A stretch of DNA of 26,230 nucleotides from Euprymna scolopes. Taxonomy: Eukaryota; Mollusca; Cephalopoda; Sepiida; Sepiolidae. Position numbers and translations under genes: made by a program. Positions 20,079 through 26,230 of the stretch are shown here, in pieces (position 1 is the first letter of the stretch; the number at the start of each line of letters is the position of its first letter). Below the pieces are notes generated by a model. That model made no database searches. It was not told the DNA's origin and was given only the letters and a program-made list of their open reading frames with translations. The stretch spans positions 26,499,024 through 26,525,253 of the forward strand of contig CM044499.1 of the NCBI GenBank assembly GCA_024364805.1, written 5' to 3'.

Positions 20079-20372
20079 GGATTACTGTGCTCATCTTGGG
20101 TGATATTTTCACTACGTTTTCATGACGTTTTGGTCGATGTAATCTCGACCTTCTTCAGGTGTACTTGTCGCGAATTTGCTCAGAATTTCGAATGGAACCC
20201 ACGGGGGTAGCATGCTCGTTTCCCGTCAGCAAAGACTGGTTAAAATTACTAAGTAATTCGCAGCTGTATTTTGAGTCTCGCCCACACTGAAGATTGAACC
20301 TTCTACCTCATGAAGAGTGTAACTTTACAACTGAATTTAATCAAGTACCTTATCCACTACGCCAAGGACCCA
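20079..20372 (-). mobile_element. Composite retroposon: tRNA-like head plus hammerhead-like body
   Basis: On the minus strand the head has an A box TGGCGTAGTGGATAAGG (20365-20349) and a B box GGTTCAATCTT (20301-20291). A body of about 130 bp follows. The hammerhead-like core then reads CTGAAGA (20158-20152), stem GGTCGA/TCGACC (20150-20145 with 20137-20132) and AAAAC (20131-20127). The following tail 'ATATCACCCAAGATGAGCAC' also occurs, diverged, in the copy at 6.8 kb. Head and body share an orientation. Whether they form one element is inferred. Confidence 0.5.
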
Positions 20373-20564
20373 GTGGTTTCATTGATTGAAACGTGCAAAT
20401 AATGCTCAACAAATGAACAGTAATCTGAAGAATCCAAATCACACGAATAATTAATCCTCATCTTAAAAATCCGGAAACAAAACAGGAACAGGTTTTCAAA
20501 AGCTAAATAAAAATTTATTTCAGAACAAGAAGCACAATTAAAGATTAACTAGTTGTTATCCGGT

Positions 20565-20640
20565 CGTACAGTACGCTTAAACATATTTTAATTTATGCAA
20601 ATTACGTATGTATTATGATAGAATCAATCCTCTATTACTA
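20565..20640 (+). repeat. Interspersed ~80-bp repeat, copy 2
   Basis: It reads GGTCGTACAGTACGCTTAAA, TTTTAATTTATGCAAATTAC, GTATTATGATAGAATC and CCTCTATTA, colinear with copy 1. Confidence 0.6.
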
Positions 20641-20949
20641 TATATTACCAGGAATATTTTGCCAGAGGGACTAATTCGCAAAAAAAAAAAAAAATAAATA
20701 AAAAAAATAAATAAATAAAAATAAAATAAATAATGTTGATGTCGTTTATCAAATCCGTCTGTGTTTGTTTACAATATCACGTCAGCTGATACTTGGGCTT
20801 GACGAGCAATGCCCTGGAAAAGTCACTTTTGATTAATGTTTAGTTTTAAAATATGCAAACAAAGAAATGATTTGCGGCGATTTTAAATGGTACCTCTTCT
20901 TTTATCGTAAATTTAACTCATTAATAAGAAAAAACTAAAATTAAATGGT

Positions 20950-21020
20950 GAGATAAAACCGGGCTTGAACACGGGATCATTCGATATGTAGTCGAATGCT
21001 CTACCACTGAACTGTATCTC
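20950..21020 (-). pseudogene. tRNA-Cys-like pseudogene or SINE head
   Basis: The 71-nt minus-strand sequence resembles tRNA-Cys: TTCAGTGGTAGAGCATTCGA matches the Cys D-arm and anticodon 5' side. The acceptor pairs 6 of 7 (GAGATA/TATCTC), the D stem has 4 pairs (GTTC/GAGC) and the anticodon stem 5 (TTCGA/TCGAA). The loop CTACATA gives anticodon ACA in place of GCA. The T-loop TTCAAGC is present but its stem is badly mismatched. It is unlikely to be a functional tRNA. Confidence 0.65.
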
Positions 21021-21268
21021 TAGATGTCAATAATTCTGTACCTTTTTAAGGAGAAATGATTTGCTAAGATTTTGTTATCTCCCTTTCCGGTGGAACTTAA
21101 AATATTCCAATGTAAAAATTATTTATTTATTTTCTATAAGAAAAAACTATTTTTAGGATCGGATTTTTTCGATTTCCGATACTTATTGGATGCATTTCAG
21201 CACAAATCATATCGAAGAACTCTGCCAGACATATAAATTAACTTTTATTGAAACTCTTGTGAAATTTG

Positions 21269-21295
21269 CAACAACAACAACAACAACAACAACAA
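21269..21295. repeat. CAA trinucleotide repeat
   Basis: (CAA)9, possibly the tail of an unidentified retroposon. Confidence 0.9.
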
Positions 21296-21704
21296 AAGAA
21301 GCTCAGCCGTTTCGGAAGTTATAAGGAAGGAACAAACTAACACACACAAAGTGACTTTTATATAATAGTAGAGATTATCAATTTTATCTAAAAATTTGAC
21401 GAAGACTAAATGAGTGACGCATTCCAACAGCTCCTATGCTATAATGGAACTAAGCGTCGGACTGTGCTGATCCGAGATAAATGGCTCAACACCACAGGTA
21501 CAAAGAAAAGAACGCGGTAATTTGCAAATCAATGTTTGCTTGGCTTATTTATATGAAGGAAAAAATGGCGCTGCGAAGAATTAATTACATCTGAAGAATT
21601 AATGCAGCTAATGTTTACGACAAGCAATATAATCCACCAACATATATTAACGCAGAAATATTGCATCGCCATTGCGCCATATAACGTTTCACATCGGGTC
21701 ATTA

Positions 21705-22067
21705 TTTTAATTTTAGCCATTGTTGTTTAATTTTCTCCGGGTATAGATAGTAACACGGATGATTGTCCCCGCGGGTGGTGTGCTTTGTTGTCATCTGAGC
21801 CGAGCGATTAATGCGAGTGCATTTCAGTGTGTGACAATTCTTGGTAAACTTTCCCAAGTTCTCCAGGACACGAGGAAAATTATGTCCATCGGTGATGAAA
21901 AAAAATATGTGTGGATAAACTATGGATAGTCCTTGCAACATCTTGGTGCACGGTTGGATGTCTTGACATAATAACCCATAGAAGTATCTGGTGTCTAACA
22001 TACTAAGCGTACGCTGTTCAATATACGAGGGGAATTCATTTTTCTTCATTCCACCCGAATGGATCAC
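21705..22067 (-). other. Unrecognised 120-codon open frame
   Basis: The minus-strand frame contains SMLDTRYFYGLLCQDIQPC, PRVLENLGKFTKNC and TTRGDNHPCYYLYPEKIKQQ. Composition is protein-like and GC is locally higher than its surroundings. I recognise no family, and its start lies inside the left arm of the 22 kb palindrome. It may be a relic of a mobile-element protein or chance. Confidence 0.2.
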
Positions 22068-22428
22068 AGTGGATTGTTAATTACATTGTTATGATGAATG
22101 AAATTATCCATTCATGATCCGAAAGTTTCATCTCTCTGTTGCAGATATTGACAGTCAGAGACTCTAAGAAAGCAACACCTGTCATGGACGTGCGTCAGAA
22201 CCAGAGATGCTCCACTGAATAATAACCTATCATTTTCAATGCACTTTTGCTTGGAATTCAATGAAGCATCTCTAGTTCTGATGCACGTCCATGACAGGAG
22301 TTTCTTTCTTAGAGTCTCACACCGTCAATCTCTGCAACAGTGAAATGAAACTTTCAGGCCATGAATGCATAAGTTTAATCATCATTACAATGCAAGTTGC
22401 GATCCACTCTGATTCATTCGGGCGGAAT
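22048..22428. repeat. 381-bp imperfect palindrome (foldback/MITE-like)
   Basis: The left arm 22048-22220 and right arm 22254-22428 are reverse complements at roughly 80% by eye, with a 33-bp spacer. Well-matched blocks include GAGACTCTAAGAAAG and CCTGTCATGGACGTGC. The arms are too diverged for a recent inversion. No target duplication was found. It would transcribe into a long double-stranded hairpin. Confidence 0.75.
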
Positions 22429-22619
22429 ACAAAATAGGAGGCATTACTTTTGGGAACTACCCTCGTGTAATAAATCTATGGCACCTATATTATTTATAAT
22501 GCCAATATAAGTGCATTGTGTTATATATAATATACAATATCATAAATACATGTTTTTCAATATAAAAAATATATGTTGTTCAATATAAGAGGTGTATGGT
22601 GTATGGTATGTGTATGATA

Positions 22620-22985
22620 ACATCCGGGCAGGTGGGGCTTGTCAACTTTAGATGGTAACTCACCTAGGAGAAGGTAACTCAGATTCAAAACCTTTGCTGT
22701 TTTGCGGGATTACCCAACCAGAGGAAAGACTAAATGAGTTAACCCCGACAGAAAATCAGAAGACAGAGTCCCTAAGTCGGTCTGACTTTATATTGTCATT
22801 ACCGGCAGTGCAGTTAGAGCTAAGCTGTGTGGACTCTGTCTTTCCCTTGGATCCTCTGGCTTCGCGGAGAAGGGGGGGATTGCTGCATCAGCAACAGCTG
22901 TCCTCTCGTATTACCCTGCCCGGGCTGTATAGCTCCATTGCTACACTATTGTCTCCCGAGACGGACATTTGCCAACAACAACACC
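22620..22985 (+). mobile_element. Retroposon (SINE-like) with CAA-type tail
   Basis: This GC-richer block has sharp edges in an AT-rich setting. Its possible Pol III head has a B-box-like 'AGATTCAAAACC' (22681-22692), and it ends 'GAGACGGACATTTGCC' followed by an (ACAACA)-type tail and (AAT). The ORF across it (22652-22999) is most likely incidental. Family assignment is uncertain. Confidence 0.45.
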
Positions 22986-23009
22986 ACCAACAACAATAAT
23001 AATATAACA

Positions 23010-23376
23010 AGTGTATACTGACCAAAAATAATACATGAACGCACTGCATTCATTTTCTGGATTGTAACGGAAGGCCTTTGTGTATATCCTGTTTTAATAG
23101 GGTGACATAAGTGTATAATTTCCATATAAGCGTCCATACATCTAAGTATATGACCAATATAATAGGCTTACCATATCCAATATAATAAGTTTATGGCTTA
23201 TAAAATTATAAGAGTATGGTGTCAAAATCTTAATGATTCGATGCATCGCACTTGCTGTTCGTATTATAAAGTATCTATTGATGCATATCTATGTATTAGT
23301 AAAACTTAAATGCTTACAGAGCGAGCGTGAATGACTACTAGTCTACAGTCTGTTTGTGCAGGGGTTAATCAACCTG
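23010..23376. other. Unassigned AT-rich sequence
   Basis: I see no gene or identifiable element between the CAA-tailed retroposon and the LINE copy. Short self-similar pieces ('CATATAAGCGTCC', 'CCAATATAATAGG') recur. Confidence 0.4.
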
Positions 23377-24305
23377 GCATGAGGATATTTTCCTTACAAC
23401 CTCACCAGTTTGTCCAATATTTAAAAAAAAAATAGGGGTAATTGGTCTTCTGCATCTCAGTACAGACCAATCAACATCATGTGCATCATGTGTAAATTGT
23501 TTGAGTCCGTGATAAATAGAGAAGTTGTCAACCACCTCAATAAAAACAACCTGTTCAGCGACAAGCAATATAGTTTCTATTCTGAGCAATCGACAGCTGA
23601 TGTGCTGACAGTAATATCACACTGAATCAGTAAATCTGTTGGTGATGCCTTCGCTTTTAATGTCATAGCTCTTCACATACCTAAGGCATTTGATAAGGTT
23701 TGAAATAAAGGTCTACTTCTTAAGGTTCCTAACTACACAATAGCTGAAAATGTTTTCTCAACTATAAAATCCCTGAATCTCTGAAAGGTCTATCCAAGTA
23801 GTTGTTGATGGGCAAAAGTTCGAAGCTCACAGTATTAAAGCTGGTGTGCCTCAGGGATCCAACCTCTGTCGAAATCTCTTCCCGATCTTCATCAAATCAC
23901 ATTCTTAGTTCTTCTGTCGACATCTACGGAGATGATACCACAATCTATGGCAACACTTCAAACGACAAAAACGATCCAGATCTTTCTGATTCTTTCTCTT
24001 CCAATCTGGAGTGCGTTGTGCAATAAAAAAAATTGTCTAGTAACCTTTGATATATCTAAAAGCAAACTTCTATCTTTTCGCCAGCAACGCTCATATCCCC
24101 ACCTGGCCCCAATTGAAATTGACGGTCTTCGTCTTGAAACACCTTGCTTCGACAAACTTTTGGGACGGACGTTTACCCCTGAGCTGAAATGGAAGACGTA
24201 CATCAGATCCGTTGTGAAAATCACAAGGAAAATGGTTGGATCCTTCTACTGCTCCAGAAAGTATCTCACTTTCAATGCCATTCTCTCTATATACAAGAGT
24301 TAAAT
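23377..24305 (+). mobile_element. Degraded CR1/Jockey-type LINE copy
   Basis: This copy is homologous to positions about 10390-11300 of the LINE at 9.7 kb. It begins at the 'CCTCATCAGTATGTCC'-equivalent and runs through the QYRPI-equivalent to VVVDGQKFEAHSIKAGVPQG and the KLLGRTFTPELKWKTYIRSV and KMVGSFYCSRKYLT region. It is broken into several frames by many indels and stops (for example, the YADD region reads in a different frame from block B). It keeps Trp where the 9.7 kb copy has a stop. It ends near 24305 without the 3' tail. Confidence 0.85.
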
Positions 24306-24692
24306 ACATCCCGACGGATTAAACTGGGCCAAGACTCATTCATAAGCTAAGAGTTTTTTTGTAATGAGGAAGGAGTTCTACAGAACTTGAGACTAGGTGT
24401 GCAATATCTTAGAAGGGAATACAAACTCGCACCTGGCCACGCGACAGATGCATAGATTAGTGTCCTGCGCTCACTTTCTATCGAAACCCACATGATCTAA
24501 TATCCTTCAAACGATTTTCTCTTTAAGCTGATGCTTAAAGTGCACTACCAGATCCCGGTCAGAAACAGATTCGCCCTATCAGGCGCCGTATGCTATTTAT
24601 TATAAAAAAATATTAACGAACAGGCAACCAGAGAAAAGCACAGCGGATAAAACCTCAATGTCTTTAAAGTGGTAAGTAAAATTTCGACTCAC

Positions 24693-24848
24693 CCGAATAT
24701 TGTAAAAACTTCCCTTGTCTATTTTTCGGGTCGTAATTCTCCACAGAATGTTCCAGCATCGTGAGGATGACCCCGCCGGACACCTCAATAATGTCAATGT
24801 CGTTCTTGAAAGGGAGCACCTCCATTAGTTGCGCGGTTGTTATGTTAC
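24693..24848 (-). CDS. NT5E: Ecto-5'-nucleotidase (CD73-like), internal exon of the C-terminal domain
   Basis: This exon codes for 52 residues, starting NITTAQLMEVLPFKND and ending GKFLQYSG. Known family role: a cell-surface enzyme that hydrolyses AMP to adenosine. The peptide follows the vertebrate CD73 segment around 'ITWENLAAVLPFGG...FEHSV...GEFLQVGG'. The Phe of VLPF matches the residue (human F417) that stacks on the adenine ring, and EHSV is retained. The acceptor is a T-rich run ending TTTTCAG just before 24848, and the donor GTGAGT begins at 24692. The exon is 156 bp and phase 1 at both ends, so it joins in frame to the exon at 6282. Assignment to the 5'-nucleotidase family is firm. 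Orthology to NT5E rather than to a paralogous invertebrate 5'-nucleotidase is inferred. Confidence 0.9.
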
Positions 24849-25032
24849 CTGAAAACAAAACGCGGGGAAATAAGATGAATTTCTACACCATGGCGTGCAT
24901 GTTATAACAATATGTTTAAAAAAAACATTGCAGACATATTTTCCAATTGTTATTTATTAGTGAAATAAATATCTAATTTAATAAAATATTAAAATTTCTT
25001 TTTTTAAAATATATTATTTGCATAAACCTTGC

Positions 25033-25108
25033 TCGGCCCTAAAATATGCTTAAGTATATTTTAGTTCATGCAGATTTCGTATTTATTATTGCAAAGCCAA
25101 TTCTCTAC
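25033..25108 (+). repeat. Interspersed ~80-bp repeat, copy 3
   Basis: It reads GGCCCTAAAATATGCTTAAG, TTTTAGTTCATGCAGATTTC, TTTATTATTGCAAAGCC and TTCTCTACTG, and then runs directly into a TA array. Confidence 0.6.

Positions 25109-25111
<3 letters not shown>

Positions 25112-25166
<55 letters not shown>
25112..25166. repeat. TA microsatellite
   Basis: A 55-bp (AT)n between the interspersed ~80-bp repeat and the hammerhead-like motif at 25241-25320. Confidence 0.95.
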
Positions 25167-25169
<3 letters not shown>

Positions 25170-25240
25170 CAAAATTTTGTTGAAAATTCCAAGACTCACG
25201 TTTTTTTTATAACCGTTTATTTTCTGGATTTTTTTTCGAT

Positions 25241-25320
25241 TACAGCTGTTTCGTTTGTGGGAAGGCAATTTTACGATTTATATGTCCATAAAAATATCCT
25301 GTCCCTACCAACTTCTTCAG
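25241..25320 (-). ncRNA. Hammerhead-like motif with long stem II
   Basis: On the minus strand, CTGAAGA (25320-25314; position 7 of the box may be any base) is followed by an imperfect long stem II (GTTGGTAGGGACAGG against CCTTCCCACAAAC). Then come GAAA (25252-25249), the self-complementary CAGCTG (25248-25243) as stem III, and TA. Stem I is weak. An unpaired A follows the CTGAAGA box. It may be a decayed relative of the motif at 25.5 kb. Confidence 0.45.
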
Positions 25321-25395
25321 ATGTTTTTCCATTAGATTTTTACAACAAAAGGTATATTTTTAACATGCTGAACATCGTATTCTGGTAAAAAGACT

Positions 25396-25397
<2 letters not shown>

Positions 25398-25471
<74 letters not shown>
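25398..25471. repeat. TA then GA microsatellite
   Basis: (TA)n to 25444, then (GA)13 to 25471. It ends five bases from the hammerhead ribozyme. Confidence 0.95.
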
Positions 25472-25474
<3 letters not shown>

Positions 25475-25475
25475 T

Positions 25476-25519
25476 CCACATACAGTACTGTTCCGCTGTT
25501 TCACAGCTCATCAGTGCGG
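25476..25519 (-). ncRNA. Hammerhead ribozyme (type I architecture, tiny stem III)
   Basis: On the minus strand, stem I CCGCA (25519-25515) pairs with TGTGG (25480-25476). CTGATGA lies at 25514-25508. Stem II GCTGT/ACAGC has loop GAA (25507-25495). The next core block is GGAA (25494-25491; consensus GAAA). Stem III is the self-complementary CAGTACTG (25490-25483). T16.1 and A17 (25482-25481) place cleavage just before 25480. All three stems and the catalytic boxes are present, with one deviation (A13 to G). A two-base-loop stem III is known from hammerheads in Penelope-like elements and retrozymes, where it favours dimeric RNA. It lies directly beside a TA/GA microsatellite. Confidence 0.75.
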
Positions 25520-25729
25520 CTAGATAGGCAACTGCCTCAAGCCACGATCGAAACCCGACCACTCAAATGACAATCAAGGCTTCTCGCCATTCCGGTATAT
25601 GGCTGCTGCTATGAGGGTAATGAATTAACGATGTTTTGACATCGTCAAAATGCCTCCGCTCGATTTGTTTTACACAAAATTGGCATTTTGTATATCACTT
25701 CCCGATATGCTCAACCCAAGATAGGAAGC

Positions 25730-25870
<141 letters not shown>

Positions 25871-26031
25871 TAATAGGAGAACATTTCGGAATCAAAGAAA
25901 GGATTGATAAAACTTTTCCAATTCGAAAGTGTAGAATTATAAATATAGAGAAGTATATTTATAAAACAACTAACTTTATCCAGATTTAAAACGCTCAATA
26001 TCAGTGATAGTGTCTAGTATATGTAGAAGAC

Positions 26032-26173
26032 GTCGAATTTTAGAAGTAAATTTACAATATTTTCTTCAAAAAAAGGAATACGAGATAAATGAAAAAATGT
26101 GAAAAAATTGTCACATTTATCTCGTATGACTTGTTTTGAAGAAAATATTGTAAATTTAATTACAAAATTCGAC
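26032..26173. repeat. 142-bp foldback hairpin
   Basis: The two 60-nt arms (26032-26091 and 26114-26173) are nearly perfect reverse complements with a 22-nt loop. Shared blocks include AAATTTACAATATTTTCTTC and ATACGAGATAAATG. The few mismatches suggest a younger palindrome than the one at 22 kb, or one kept paired. Confidence 0.8.
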
Positions 26174-26230
26174 AAGAAATCCAGCAGAGGGCTCAATTAA
26201 AAGGAACATCCGAAAAATAAGAGCGTATTT

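Larger units (their letters stand above)
6283..24692 (-). other. 18.4 kb intron of the NT5E-like gene
   Basis: The interval runs from the GTGAGT donor (24692) to the AG acceptor (6283) and contains no other host exon that I can recognise. Nearly all identifiable sequence is mobile: many LINE fragments, tRNA-derived SINEs, a Helitron, a mariner remnant, a probable solo LTR, palindromes and microsatellites. Elements lie on both strands. Confidence 0.85.

Noticed and set aside
20950-21020. Functional tRNA gene
   Set aside because: The T-stem is largely mismatched and the anticodon is not the standard Cys one.

Overview
This is AT-rich, intron- and repeat-dominated animal DNA. The only host gene I can support is the 3' end of an ecto-5'-nucleotidase (CD73/NT5E-like) gene on the minus strand. 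Three coding exons lie at 24848-24693, 6282-6079 and 4583-4354. All three splice junctions joining them have GT/AG ends and a consistent phase 1. The first two exons are separated by an 18.4 kb intron and the last two by a 1.5 kb intron. Upstream exons lie beyond the right edge. The repeat style (long TA arrays, tRNA-derived SINEs, many 5'-truncated CR1/Jockey-type LINE tails, hammerhead motifs beside TA arrays) suggests a mollusc, probably a cephalopod. That assignment is inference.

Layout from left to right. 0-2.8 kb: a LINE tail, two tRNA-derived SINE copies and a minus-strand LINE fragment. 3.0-4.3 kb: a hairpin-rich repeat and a 0.9 kb element with inverted ends lying just past the gene's stop codon. 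4.35-6.28 kb: the last two exons, with a hAT-type MITE (8-bp target duplication) in the intron between them. 6.8-9.7 kb: hammerhead-like motifs and a pile-up of LINE 3' ends, many sharing a terminal stem-loop. 9.73-11.42 kb: the longest LINE copy, directly abutted by a Helitron (11425-11906). 12-13 kb: pyrimidine/purine tracts. 13.5-15.5 kb: a SINE, a probable solo LTR and an 85-bp tandem array. 16.5-17.2 kb: a mariner remnant. 17.5-18.5 kb: a long purine tract. 18.9-19.6 kb: another LINE copy. 20.1-21.0 kb: a composite tRNA-head/hammerhead-like retroposon and a tRNA-Cys-like pseudogene. 22.0-23.0 kb: a 380-bp palindrome and a retroposon with a CAA-type tail. 23.4-24.3 kb: another LINE copy. 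25.1-26.2 kb: three TA arrays, a well-formed hammerhead ribozyme, a hammerhead-like motif and a second palindrome.

The signal I rate most interesting is a set of hammerhead-type self-cleaving RNA motifs. One at 25519-25476 (minus) has stems I, II and III, the CUGAUGA box and a UA cleavage site all visible, with one core deviation. Others at 20.1, 25.3, 9.2 and 6.8-7.05 kb are more degenerate. Several sit next to TA arrays, and one is joined to a tRNA-like Pol III promoter head. Everything outside the three exons looks like intron or downstream sequence built from mobile elements.
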